Positions 35,301-45,720 of a DNA stretch of 64,000 nt are shown here, piece by piece. The translations under genes were made by a program, and so were the position numbers. The stretch spans positions 10,252,101 to 10,316,100 of the forward strand of contig JAJEKV010000015.1 in NCBI GenBank assembly GCA_021234155.1, written 5' to 3'. Position 1 is the stretch's first letter. Every line of letters begins with the position of its first letter. The DNA comes from Isoetes taiwanensis (Eukaryota; Streptophyta; Lycopodiopsida; Isoetales; Isoetaceae). A model generated the notes under the pieces. It saw nothing but the letters and a program-made list of their open reading frames with translations, was not told the DNA's origin and searched no databases.

Positions 35301-35992
35301 GTTTGATTACTATTTTGGATTTATTTGATGCTAACGGCCCTATTCCTTTTGATTCCTCCACTATCAGGAATGAAGATGAAAACAACATATCTCTTTATAA
35401 TGCCATCCTCAGTTATATTTCCCAAGCATTATGGAACAACAGTGATATCACTTGGCAATTCAAAGGGAGACTTATCTTTAAAGTCAAGGATGCATACAAG
35501 TATCTCATGAAGGATCAAACGATGAGTGTTCACCTCAAATGGGGGATCTTCCAAGAACGTTGCAGATCCAATCTTAAGCACCTTTGCAAATCTCCAATCG
35601 ATCCTAAAATCAAAGCATTCATATGGCAATTATGGCATAAGAGCTTAGCCACAAACTGCAAACGTTTTAGCTGCAACTTCTCGAATTCTAACATTTGTCC
35701 CAGATGTCTCTCTTATGCAGAAAATGAAGACCATTTATTCAGATCATGCTTTTGGTCTCAATGGACAATCGAAATCTCATCAGAAGCTCTGCAACTCAAT
35801 CTTTCCTTGGAAAGTTCTGAAGCTGATTTCTTTATACCAAATTCTCCCAGACATTGGAGCTTCTATATCCTTCTCTGGAAAATCTGGAAGGGCAGAAATA
35901 AGCTGGTTTCCTGCAATGAAATAATATGGCCTCAAGCCATTCTCTCTCAAACCAACTATGATGTGTCTTGGATTTATAAAATTAACTCATAA
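32374..35992 (+). pseudogene. LINE ORF2: AP endonuclease, reverse transcriptase and zinc tail
   Basis: From ATG 32374 the frame is open for 828 codons. The endonuclease motifs are VITWNLQGIND, LLLQEHKL, IMGGDFNMV, FSWSDRR and LADHFPQ. RT has GKSPGPDGLPTEFFK, LDITKAFDTVNW, GVKQGCPLAPFLF and the active site HFADDTFIL (about 34428-34450). A TGA at 34858-34860 interrupts, but the same frame continues (FISCGSNRKCW...MGGLGIINIEKH). A shift near 35090-35100, beside a CTTTTTC run, moves the rest to the next phase. That part holds the RVT zinc motif CPRCLSYAENEDHLFRSC and the WKIWKGRNKL tail, ending at 35992. Confidence 0.92.
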
Positions 35993-36628
35993 ATTCATCT
36001 ATTTTGCAGGAAAATTCTTTCTCATGAGCAGACGGATTTCCTTCCCAAACAAGAAGTTCGATGACATTCAGAAATGGGCAGCTGACTTTCTGACAGGCAC
36101 CTCCTCCCACCATTTCGAAGAAGACTATGATTGCATTTGCTCCTGCTCCCTCGAACCGGATCTGAAGAGAGAATTCATCTGCCAGGCAAGAGATGCAGCT
36201 GGAAGATACAACTTTGCTAAATCCAGAACTTGCCCATGTCTATACTGCAAGATGACAATGGTCACAAAGGGGCCAGACCCCCTAGATGCTGCTGGCAACT
36301 CCTCTGGTTAGCCTCAAAAAGTTTCAATCCTGCCTTAGACTTGACGAAGATGTTGACTTTAAGAAGAAGACAACTCAAAGACTCTGTTACCTTTATTTCA
36401 GAGCTTATGTTTTTGCTCTATTACCTTTATTTTCATCTGTAAATAGTTATAGCTAAGTTCCCTTTTCTTTAAGGCAACCTCCTATACTATTCTTTGGTGC
36501 CTTAGGAAATCAGATTTCTCTTTTTAAAGCCTCAATTTTCTTGTGACTTGTTTTCTGGGTGGAGACTCCCTATATAAGTAGTCAACTTTGTTCTCTTTCA
36601 AACTATAAATATAATACCATCCTTCAAT
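35993..36628 (+). other. LINE 3' region
   Basis: Contains a 117-codon frame at 35958-36311 in another phase (MSRRISFPNKKF, with Cys pairs CSCS and CPCLYC). It may be a shifted C-terminus of ORF2 or chance. The rest is 3' untranslated sequence leading into the A tract. Confidence 0.4.
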
Positions 36629-36636
36629 CAAAAAAA

Positions 36637-36651
36637 AATTATGCAAAAAGC
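36637..36651. repeat. 15-bp target-site duplication, right copy
   Basis: AATTATGCAAAAAGC, matching 29480-29494; its first A bases merge with the poly(A) tail. Confidence 0.9.
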
Positions 36652-37745
36652 CTCTAAGCTCAGCTGGATCTGAAATAACAAGCCCATCCTAAATCTGCAG
36701 AGACTGAAGAGATGCAGCTAGCTTTCTTGTTTTGGCAGCTTTGAAGAAAAAACCTGTGCACCGGTCTCCCTCCTTAAACCATTGCAACCCAGCTTTAATG
36801 CGAGCAAATTGCACTTGTTCAATTCCATCTGCCGAATGCTACACAAAATTTGCTTCTCCACATGACCATCTGATGGGGCAACAGACCTGCGTGCCTCAAG
36901 TTGTTGATAAAGAGCCAGCAGAAGGCTCCGGTTAGCAGAAGCCCGTTCACGACCCCAACCTTTAGCAAAAGACTTCACAGCAGCGAGAGCATCAACAATA
37001 CCTGCCATGCCCCTGTGCCGAGAGAAAGAAGTGAACCATGCCTGTCTACAACGTACCAAAAATTCCTCATCCTTCAAGAAGAATGTATTCAGTTTGAAAT
37101 ATGTCTTAGATGCAACATGCACCACCGTATGAGAGCAAGAGAAATACTGTGGATTATGGTTAGAAATCGCAGTATTCAACAGGTTCTCACGATGAAAAGC
37201 AGGCAACAGGGTTGCTACCAAAGCATTATAGTAGCCTCTATCATGTCTTGGATATGCTTTACCACCACCCAACCAACCATTACACCAAGTAAAACTTGAG
37301 GGACCCTCAACTTCTGTGAAGCCACAGTCTTGCATTAAGCGGTGCCATTGCTCCCGTTCAAAGCCCTGCACTATATTTGCACCTCTGCCACATCTGTTTT
37401 GCTCAAGCTCGACCATGTTAAAATCACCCACCATGATCCATGCAACAGTCAGTAATTTGGAATGCAAAGAAGCCCATAATGCGCCTCTCTGACGTGGTCG
37501 ATTATGTGCATATACATTAACCAATCCCCATTCTTGCCCCTTATCAAACCACTTGATTATGATCCACCGGCCAAATCTGTCAACCTGAGTAAATGACATT
37601 GTAATAGTCCTCCTTCATGCTGTAAGGACACCAGCCTTTGCCGATTCTGCGGCCGCCTTCTAGTTGAGAAATTATATGTCGTGTTGCTGAAGCAGAAAAT
37701 ATAGATCTGTGTGCGAGACAGAGCACCCATAGACAATGAGAGCAT
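36652..37745 (-). mobile_element. LINE lineage 1, endonuclease half (upstream part of the interrupted element)
   Basis: Leftward frame 37599-36718 reads WGLVNVYAHNRPRQRGALW, IMVGDFNMVELEQNR, FTWCNGW and ISNHNPQ-like phrases of a LINE endonuclease. It then reads AAVKSFAKGWGRERASANRS, leading towards RT. Further upstream, 37745-37600 carries degraded endonuclease sequence. Together with 26785-29480 it forms one ORF2 without ORF1, so the original copy was 5'-truncated near 37745. Confidence 0.85.
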
Positions 37746-37762
37746 AAAGGCAATTTTTTTTT

Positions 37763-38089
37763 AACTTTTTAGTCGTGGTTGTTTATGGAATTTGTGATAT
37801 TTGGATTATAATAAGGGAAAAACTACAATATACCCCTAACTTTTTGCTAAATTCACAAAATGCCCCTAACTTTCTAAAAATTCACAAAATGCCCCTATAC
37901 AGACTTGTGCACCATGTGAATTTTGCACTATTTAGGGGCATTTAGTGAATTTTTAGAAAGTTAGGGGCATTTTGTGAATTTTGCAAAAAGTTAGGGGTAT
38001 TTTGTAGTTTTTCCCTTATAATAAATGGATATAAATACTTGAGTGTTTTGGATGTATTTAGTGACATAAACAACCACAACTAAAAAGTT
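37763..38089. mobile_element. Outer MITE-like element
   Basis: 25-bp ends at 37763-37787 (AACTTTTTAGTCGTGGTTG...) and 38065-38089 are reverse complements with one mismatch. Without the nested element it would be about 117 bp. The target duplication is unclear (possibly AATTTT). Confidence 0.65.
37815..38015. mobile_element. Inner MITE, Mutator-type 9-bp target duplication
   Basis: 201 bp beginning GGGAAAAACTACAATATACC and ending in its inverse. Almost the whole element is an inverted repeat of about 95-bp arms (CCCCTAACTTTTTGC, TTCACAAAATGCCCC). It is flanked by TTATAATAA at 37806-37814 and 38016-38024, a perfect 9-bp direct duplication as made by Mutator-like transposases. Confidence 0.8.
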
Positions 38090-38554
38090 GAATTTTGCAT
38101 CATCTTGCATTACATTCATTTTACGAAAGGTAATTGTCCATTTATGATTTAAAATGCCAATAGCTAGAATAAGCCAAGCGTTCACCTGACAAAGTTGATA
38201 AGGACATGTCATTTGATTGCCTATATGTATAGGAGAATGGCATTTGGGATGCCATTCTAGCACCACAGAAGGGACCTTGCAACCAGCGATAACCAGGAAC
38301 GGGTCTCCTGTATGCGCCAGAATGGCAAATCAACTGCCCACTTCTCTACAAAGCGAGCCATTTTACAAGTTTGAGCACAAATCTTGAAGTTCATTAGCAG
38401 CAGAAAATCAAAGCATCGGTTCTTGTTCACTGCTTTATGTCTTGCTTTATCTCTTACTTTGGCTCTCTTGCTAGAAGCATAGCACCGATTTGAAGCAGAA
38501 GAGAATCGATTTGAAGCTTCTTGCTCTTAGGAGAAGAGTATCGATTTGAAGTAG
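38090..38554. other. Intergenic stretch with short GAAGC/GATTTGAAGC repeats
   Basis: Nothing coding is recognised. Imperfect repeats of ATCGATTTGAAGCA-type phrases occur at 38490-38555, next to the CACTA end. Confidence 0.4.
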
Positions 38555-38820
38555 CACTACAAGAGAATGGCTATTATTTGTCAGAAAAATCGTCAGGCTG
38601 ACTAAAGAGATACTCTGACGAATTTTCTGACGATTTTTTTGACAATTTTACGTCAGACATTTCATCAGATTATTCGTCAGAAGTATACGTCAGGCTATAC
38701 GTCACATAAATCGTCAGAAATGTAATGTCAAAAAAAGCGTCAGACTTTTCGTCAGAAAAAGCGTCAGAACAAGTGCCAAGAAAAGCGTCAGAAGAAGCGT
38801 CAGGATTTGCGTCAGAATCA
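38555..38820 (+). mobile_element. CACTA-type transposon end with 12-bp-register subterminal repeats
   Basis: CACTACAAGAGAATGG at 38555 matches the terminal sequence of En/Spm (CACTA) elements. Behind it are 11 CGTCAG, 2 CTGACG and 1 CGTCA cores between 38591 and 38815. From 38651 on, almost all are spaced 12, 13 or 24-26 bp, giving a degenerate 12-bp tandem array (aaaagCGTCAGA). Such subterminal motifs bind the element's own protein in En/Spm. I find no matching right end in the window, so this is a truncated end or a remnant. Confidence 0.65.
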
Positions 38821-39308
38821 TCGGCCCAACTTCCATTCCGCATTGGAGGGAGCGGGCGAAACAGGAGCAATCTCCCGACAAAAATGCAGACTCAACTTCT
38901 CTTTTGTTTGATAACTTTGCACGTATAATATTGTTGCATAATAATGTTGTGATATAGTGCCCGAGTTAACTTAATGCTAACTTAATTTGCATGACAATGA
39001 AGACACTCAATGTCGTCTAGTACATGTGTTCTAAGCCTAATGGTCTTGCTTTCTTATCCGACGTGGGAATACACGTCAGGCAGAACGCCACGCCAGCGGT
39101 AAAGGGCAGCCAACTTGTATCTGCCGCTTCTTCATCTTCTTACTCAGCCCTGCTTAAGCCCTCATATTCTGTCCTTCGATCTATGTCAAGGCGCAAATCA
39201 GGATTGAAGCATTCCCTGCTGCTAGTCCGGTGGGTGGCCAACCCCATTTAATCTTTTGTATTTCCACATTTTTGGGTTTAGGTATTCAAGCTCCAGAAAG
39301 GAGTTTTA

Positions 39309-39836
39309 ATGCCAAACAAAGCTTCAGCTTCTTCCGCCGGTTCTCATAACAAGGTATTTGTTCTCCAACGCAGTTATGGGTATCAATCTAATGGGTTTCA
39401 GGACCCACAACAACAGGTTGGCCTTTTGGGTGTGTATGTATCTGAAGAACAGGCTTATGCAGCCGTGATACAGCGTCAAGTGGCCAGTGTAGAACAGAGC
39501 AGAGGTAACAGTACAATGTTGGAGCTCCGGAAGTTGGTCAGCGTAAAGGGGACTTCTTTCAAGGATAGGTATAAGAAAATGAAGAAATGGATTAAGGATA
39601 ATGAGTCTCATTTTAACTCTGAACTTGTGACCTTTCAAATAAGGGAATGCCCTCTTATTCCTTTTGAGAAGGTTAATGAATCCAAGTTGTTTGATGGAAT
39701 CCAGAGCCTGCAATCTGTTTCTTGGGATGGATCGTTGTCTGGCGATGAAGATGAAAAGGGTGATGAGGAAGAGGTAGTTGTTAATGCAGACAGCAATGAC
39801 AAGGGTATCAAGAAAAGAAGAATTCTGCAATACTGA
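39309..39836 (+). CDS. Hypothetical protein, 175 residues, acidic C-terminus
   Basis: Single open frame from ATG 39309. A good acceptor (TTTGGGTTTAG at about 39281) lies just upstream, so a 5' exon or UTR intron is likely. The N-terminus is Ser/Ala-rich. A compact middle part reads VFVLQRSYGY, GLLGVYVSEEQAYAAVIQRQ and FKDRYKKMKKWIKDNESHF, then FQIRECPLIPFEKVNESK. The last 40 residues are Asp/Glu-rich and end in a KKRR cluster that may be a nuclear signal. There is no signal peptide or membrane span. I do not recognise the family. Absence of stops and balanced composition suggest a real host gene, downstream of the CACTA end. Confidence 0.5.
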   Translation: MPNKASASSAGSHNKVFVLQRSYGYQSNGFQDPQQQVGLLGVYVSEEQAYAAVIQRQVASVEQSRGNSTMLELRKLVSVKGTSFKDRYKKMKKWIKDNESHFNSELVTFQIRECPLIPFEKVNESKLFDGIQSLQSVSWDGSLSGDEDEKGDEEEVVVNADSNDKGIKKRRILQY

Positions 39837-42535
39837 GGTTAGTTTGTTTTCATTACTCTCAGGCTTATTTTACTCTTTGGCCTTTATTCAAGCTGTATTC
39901 CATTGCCTTGATGGAAGATAACAAAGCTTGCATATATAGCAATCAATATACTTTGCCTAAGGGCTGTAATACTCTTATGATTATACAATTCTGAGTTATC
40001 GTTGGATTTTTTACATGCTCTATGTCCATATTCAGTACGTGTACTTGAAGAGGATTGTGTTTGCTCCTATAGAAGTTGTAGAGTTATGCTATGGAAGAGG
40101 ATATAGCCTTAAACATTCATTTTGATGTCTAACGTTGCAACACATACAATGTATACCACGGACAGTTGTGGAAGGAGAGCAAAAATGAAGATCATCGTTC
40201 AAGATAAAATTCTTCAGAATGTTACTCCATATGACTCTCTGCGTACTGATTAATCTGTCGGATCAATTATGCTATCAATCTTGCAACGCTTGCTTCAGCA
40301 ACCATTAGCTATCAACAAGCTTGTTTACAAAGGCATTTAGTTGTTGTTTGAAATAAACCCTAATTGGGTAACAAGGATGGTCAGACTGGCTTTTTGTCAT
40401 TGAATTATGCTCTTGATACATTCTTGATCGTCAGTTTTGGGAATCAGAGAACCAACTCCTTTTTAACCTCTGAATTACTTTAGGTTTTTAATATCAGTTT
40501 CGATGTTCCAATCTTTTGCTGTCATCTATTTTATCACTGGACTGAACATCAGGATGAATGTAGGACCAAAAAATATCGAAAAGGGAAGTGAACTGAATGA
40601 TTCTCAATTTGGAGAATGCCATCCTTGGGTATGTAAGTCCAGCATTGATAGATTGTGTCTAATAAGAAAGAGATTACTTGACAGAACCCTATAAGAAATC
40701 TGCTTTTGTAAATGTCATGCTACGTAATGGAGCATATTTTCTTGCAAAATAAGGGAAGTTGTCTTTTGCAGAATCAGGGAAGCTTTGAAGAAATTAGTAG
40801 CTTTGTCCATGTCACGTAATCAGTTAACTTTATCCCTTGGTTGAATCTATTGGGCAAATCCATGCTTGATGTATATCCTCACCACCAATAGCAAGTATAG
40901 GATATCTTTTCTTCAATTTATGCAGCCACATTACAAGCATGATTTCTAGGTCAAAGGCGAGAAGCATACTTAGGTTCTGAATCCGAGTAGATACTTGAAT
41001 GGCACACAATGGATATTGTGCCAAACCTTAGGATCTTGTATTCTATCGTCTTATATTAATTCTCATTATGATTAGTTTTCTTTTTGCAATATTATGTCCT
41101 TCAAGATTGAAGAAAGCAGGATCCAACCCTCCAAAAGCTTCAAAGCTGAAAGTTCCTAAAGCACATAGGACCAATTTATTTCTTGCATTCATAGCTTCAA
41201 CCATGTGGCATTATTGATCACCCCCTCCCATTAGATAGGGCTCAACATGCCTTGATGACACAGTCTATGTATCAGCCATTTAATGGTGATACCATGTCCC
41301 CTTATCAGCCAAAGCCACCGTTTCTCTTTGTTAGTGCCAGTAAGGACAAATGGATAATTTGTTGCTCTGTAATGAATGCTCTCTCATATGTATTGATCAC
41401 GATGCATGCATGCAAGGACAAGCATAGAACTCTTAAGTTAATAGATCTCTGAGAGAAAGACAACATAGTAGATGCATGACTAGTAGTCAAAACGATCCAT
41501 GGACAATTTCTGCTCCCAAGCCAGCCCATTTGTTATCTTCATAATGGAGAGTTTATCATATTTTATTGCAGTTGGTGCTAATCGTGGCCTGGAACCTAGG
41601 TGGATGACTGTTGGTGCCCCAAAGAGCCCCAAACTGGCCAGGGTTGTCATGATGGTAGCAGACTCATAGTAGTTTCCAACTTAGGGAGCTAAATCCTAAT
41701 GGATGAATCTCAGTGGAGTAAAAGTTGATCTTCAAGCTCCCTCATGGGGCTCCTAGGACTATGTGAAAATTGGAATTTGCAAAGGCAGAGATGCTGACAA
41801 GTTCCATGGACTATTGGGACAACATTATGGCTCTGGTATTAGTACTAAAATCTCAAATTCCATTGTGATATTAAATATAGTAGAAAGCTTACAGTTTTCA
41901 ATTTGCAATTTTCTAGCTTTTATCTAATACTTTTGTGTTCAAACATCATCAAGTTCTGCTTTGTATACAAGAGTATACAATCATGGTCGTAGCTAAAATT
42001 TGAAAGCCAGCCAACATACAATTCTATTTGCTAAACTATCTTTTGTTTAGAGTTTGTGTATTTCTTTTAAGTTGGCAGATTTCTTGGAAAAAAATGGTTC
42101 CCTGTTACTAGCCAGCATTTCCATCAAATCTTAGTTGCTAGAAAATGCAATATTAGTGCCCTAGCCTATTGTGTTTATCACAACAATATTGCCTACATAA
42201 ATTTGGGACCTCCAAGGAAGATGTAAATAGTTTCATCAAACTTGTGAAACTTATCCTTCTTGACATTTAAGATTGGAGACTATCCTATTATTGGCAGGCT
42301 TGGGTTTTACTCCCTACAACAATTCTTGGATTTCTAAAGTATCCACATGTCAGATATGTCGTCTAAAAATCAACCTCAGAGTGGATCTCCATTAGAGTGG
42401 CACCTGGGTTTCGCACCTGTGCCACATGAGTGATTTATAGATGTTGCAAAATAGACCATCCCTTTTAAATCATGGTCCATGTAAGCAAACAAAGAGTAAA
42501 TACAACCCATTTCAATTGCATTTCTTTTACCTCTT
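39837..42535. other. Long intergenic stretch, nothing coding recognised
   Basis: Includes the 3' flank of the 39309 gene and AT-rich sequence. Short frames (for example 40503-40694 and 41252-41452) show no recognisable motif. No RNA gene or clear repeat is seen by eye. Confidence 0.4.
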
Positions 42536-42960
42536 AGCTTTTAGTCATTGAGCATCCGAATGCCGAAGAAGCTTTGAGAGTTGAAGCTGTTAAGCTCTTG
42601 GGATACCTTCAGGTCATATTGTAGCTCTTTGCTATTTTAATGGATCCGCCTACTCTTCTTTAATTGCTATATCTATTACTATTACAATGAGGATTTCTGA
42701 TAATATGAACAAAGCATGGGTTTCAAGCAATTCACGACTTCCCTAATTGTTATGGAGCCATTGATGCAAGGCATACTATAATGAAGCTTCCTGAATATGA
42801 AAGTGAGGTTGAATGGTTCGATAGAAATGACCAATTTTCCATGTCAGTGCAAGCTATAATAGATACACACACGAAGTTCTTGGATGTGATTGCTTAATAT
42901 CCTGGAAGTGTAAGCAATGTCAGATTTCAAGCGTTGCACACATAGTTAAGCGAGGAGAGA
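42536..42960 (+). pseudogene. PIF/Harbinger transposase relic
   Basis: A frame with stops reads EHPNAEEALRVEAVKLLGYLQ at about 42550. After a break, from 42718, it reads GFQAIHDFPNCYGAIDARHT, IMKLPEYES, EWFDRNDQFSMSVQAIIDTH and KFLDVIA, a stop, then YPGSVSNVRFQ. This is the DDE_Tnp_4 (HARBI1/ALP1-like) pattern: LPNCxGAID with the first Asp, WYDRxxxYSxxLQxxxD with the second region, and xFLDVxxGxPGxxxD. TAA and TAG stops and missing ends show it is dead. Confidence 0.75.
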
Positions 42961-43082
42961 GGCTAAATGGACCTCCAATTCAAATTTACAACCATAATGT
43001 TTGTATATTCTATGTGATGCTAGATATCCCTAGTACAAAATTTGCCCGGATCAAAACTGCAGCTCCTCCCTGTCTGCGAACA

Positions 43083-43231
43083 CCAAAAATCTCTTCACTA
43101 GATGCTCCATTTTTCAAAAATAGAAAAATTAGAAAACAAGTTGCATGTATGTAAGAGCCACCTCCAAAAATCTCTTCACTAAATGCTCCATTTTTCAAAA
43201 ATAGAAAAATTAGAAAACAAGTTGCATATAT
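43083..43231. repeat. Tandem duplication, 81-bp period, two copies
   Basis: CCAAAAATCTCTTCACTA... begins at 43083 and again at 43164. The copies extend through TTAGAAAACAAGTTGCAT with few changes. Confidence 0.8.
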
Positions 43232-43289
43232 TAGTTGCTTAAGGGCAACTTACATGCTAACAATGCCGTCAGCATCATGAAATTGTCCT

Positions 43290-43640
43290 TCAATTCAGCC
43301 ATTTTGGGCTTGGCTCTCGCATATTGATATAAGACATGTAATCCATGCTATTCAAAGCCTCTCTTCTTCTGCTTAACTTGTTGGAGATTCCTTTTATACT
43401 ATCTCGACTACTGTCATCTAAATTGCCCTTTGGATTATCTGGAAACATAGGAATAATGTGACTGGCAAGAAGTGTGATATCTCTTAGATGAAATTCAATT
43501 TTCAATTTGAACTAGATCTGCTCTTATTCACCACTTCCATAGGAAAGAGAAATATGATAGGGATTGGCTTGATTGGGGGGCTTTCAACTCTTCTTTCTTC
43601 ATCTTCTTTGACCCTTTTTATTTAATCAAAGTTCCTTTTT
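43290..43640 (+). mobile_element. LINE lineage 2 fragment (C-terminal tail)
   Basis: Broken plus-strand frames read LPFGLSGNIG/WIIWKHRNNVTGKKC and IGKRNM, matching IWSIWKFRNAITLGKRNM of the lineage 2 copy at 16396-18660. Several shifts; no bounds can be fixed. Confidence 0.5.
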
Positions 43641-44150
43641 GGATTGCATTTCTTGAACGATGTTGTGCAGGCATTTAGAGATGTCCCACCGCCCAAGAAC
43701 AGCCTAGCAGAGCATTCTGGCACCACCCGACAAAGCCACATATCGGCTAGACTTTTTGCTCATTTTACATAAATACATCTCTTCGAACAACCATTATCTC
43801 AGAGATTGCCAATTTGATTGTCTCGGATCCATGTATTATTTTCACAAAGGTAGATGTGAAGCTTGTGCTAGAGTGATTTTGGACTTCATCCAGGTGCCCC
43901 TTGGTGAGCTCATGATACTGGCTCCACATTGGTTTGATGTTGACTAGCATAGAATGCCTTCGTGTCGAATTTCCATGGAGGGCATATACATTCCTTTGCA
44001 GATTTACCAGCCATTCCTCCTACTTTTCAGTGATTTCATCTTCTTATGCATCTATCTGATTTGCTCATCCTGGTATTGTCAAATACATACTTTAGTTATT
44101 TGTTCATGCTATGGTGATGGGATATTTTTTGAGGTCCTAGCCCTACGGAT

Positions 44151-44232
44151 CTATTCTATTCTATTCTATTCTATTCTATTCTATTCTATTCTATTCTATT
44201 CTATTCTATTCTATTCTATTCTATTCTATTCT
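44151..44232 (+). repeat. (CTATT)n microsatellite, about 16 units
   Basis: Perfect pentanucleotide run of about 82 bp. Shorter runs of the same unit end related repeats at 51046-51062 and 56475-56499, and a reverse-strand form is at about 45380-45400. Confidence 0.95.
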
Positions 44233-44299
44233 TACATTTAGGCATCATGCCTATTTTTCTGTATTTTTAAGCTATGATTAATATAAACCCCTTCCTTTT

Positions 44300-45375
44300 C
44301 ATCAAAAAAGGGGCAATTTTTCGAGTAGTGTCATAGGAGCACTGCAATTTCATCTTTTGCACATGAAAAAACAGGGCATTGTCATTTGCGACTAGTACAT
44401 ATGAAATGTCCCTTATGATTGCATGTAATTTCCATGGGTGACCCTGCACCAGGTAAATGCCAAAAGGAATAGCTAAATAATCTTCGCAAAAAATCAATGG
44501 ATATTGGCCAATACAAATATTTCTAGGATATGCTCCTAGGGCAACCCAAATAATCGTGCAAGGATTAGAGGAATTGAATAGAAATATCAAAGTTTGTGCC
44601 CATAAATGATTAGCTCACACGCAAATGATAAAATATTCCTCCTTGGCTTGCCACGTGATAACACTCTAGGGAAACTCCTTTCCAACAAATCCAATCCATG
44701 TGAATATAAATTTGAGACAACTTCAAATAGCATCATTTAAAGATACCAGTCCATAGAAAAGTTGGAAGCCGGCATGCATGTGCCATCTAATGCATATGAG
44801 ATACCTACTAGAAGGCATATTCTACGTACACATGAAGACAAGAATCATGGTAGAGTGGGTGAAATACTTACTAAAAGGCAAATTTTTGTAGGGCGCGAAT
44901 TTGGCTATGGACAATTATGATTGGAATGCATGGATGGTATCTTTGCCTAGGATATAAAACTTCAAATATGTCACCACTTGGTTGGTCCCATTTTCAAGTG
45001 ATTGTGTGTTTACTTTATTACTAGCACTTTACACATACTTGTATAGCTATGTTTTGTTATTGAAGTAGTACATGAATACAACACTATCTACTTGAAAGCA
45101 TTATAAAGACTTAACGAATATACTAAGTCAACAACTACAATAGTTGATAATTGCTACAACACACTAAGGACAACAATAAATTGTTCATAGTCATTGTTAT
45201 ATTTTGCGCAACTGACAAGCTAGCATTTGAAAAACATGAAAAATGCCCCACCTTATTGTTGCTAATACATAGGAGATATCTATGGAAAATTAGAAAGATA
45301 AGCATTTATATCTTCTTTACAAAGTTACAATTGCATTTTAAATTGTAGTGTGGATTCATTAATTAGGATATCCTC
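44300..45375. other. Intergenic stretch, nothing recognised
   Basis: AT-rich sequence without coding signal or clear repeats. Confidence 0.4.
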
Positions 45376-45720
45376 TCACCTATAGGTAATGAAGATAGAA
45401 TAGAACAAAATAGAAAGGTTTTTATCATCCACGGGGAGATCAATCAGCCAATGGAATCCAACAAAAAGGCGCAGCCGACTTATTACTGTCTAGGTTTAAA
45501 AACCACGGCCCCGAAGGGTTTTCTGGGGGAAAACAATGACAGAAATAAAAGTGTTGTCAAACTGTACAAATATACACCATGAGAAAAATATATACACATT
45601 GGGCGAGTGCCCGAGAACATATCTGGTCCCTCAGATCCATGACCTCTTGAAGATATGCTCAACATCTCATGTAGCAGCTGGCCGGGCCTGACCAACTCAA
45701 CATGACATACCCGGATATGA
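45376..45720 (-). repeat. Dispersed repeat with CTATT-type tail, minus copy
   Basis: In reverse it reads AAAACCCTTCGGGGCC, then ACAGTAATA near 45480, then CGTGGATGATAAAAACC and a CTATT-rich end (about 45400-45376). The same order occurs at 50925-51065 and 56123-56499. No coding content. It could be a SINE or the 3' part of a LINE. Confidence 0.55.

Larger units (their letters stand above)
29495..36637 (+). mobile_element. LINE lineage 2, near full-length 7.1-kb insertion
   Basis: Bounded by a 15-bp target duplication and ending in an A tract (about 36629-36637). It carries a 5' region, a broken ORF1 of DUF4283 type and an almost intact ORF2 with endonuclease, RT and zinc tail. It is inserted in the opposite orientation into a lineage 1 LINE, so it is the younger of the two. 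The main defects are several ORF1 shifts or stops, one TGA in ORF2 and at least one ORF2 frame shift. Confidence 0.92.

Noticed and set aside
43954-44241. 95-residue frame ending in LFYSI repeats
   Set aside because: The repeated peptide is a translation of the CTATT microsatellite.
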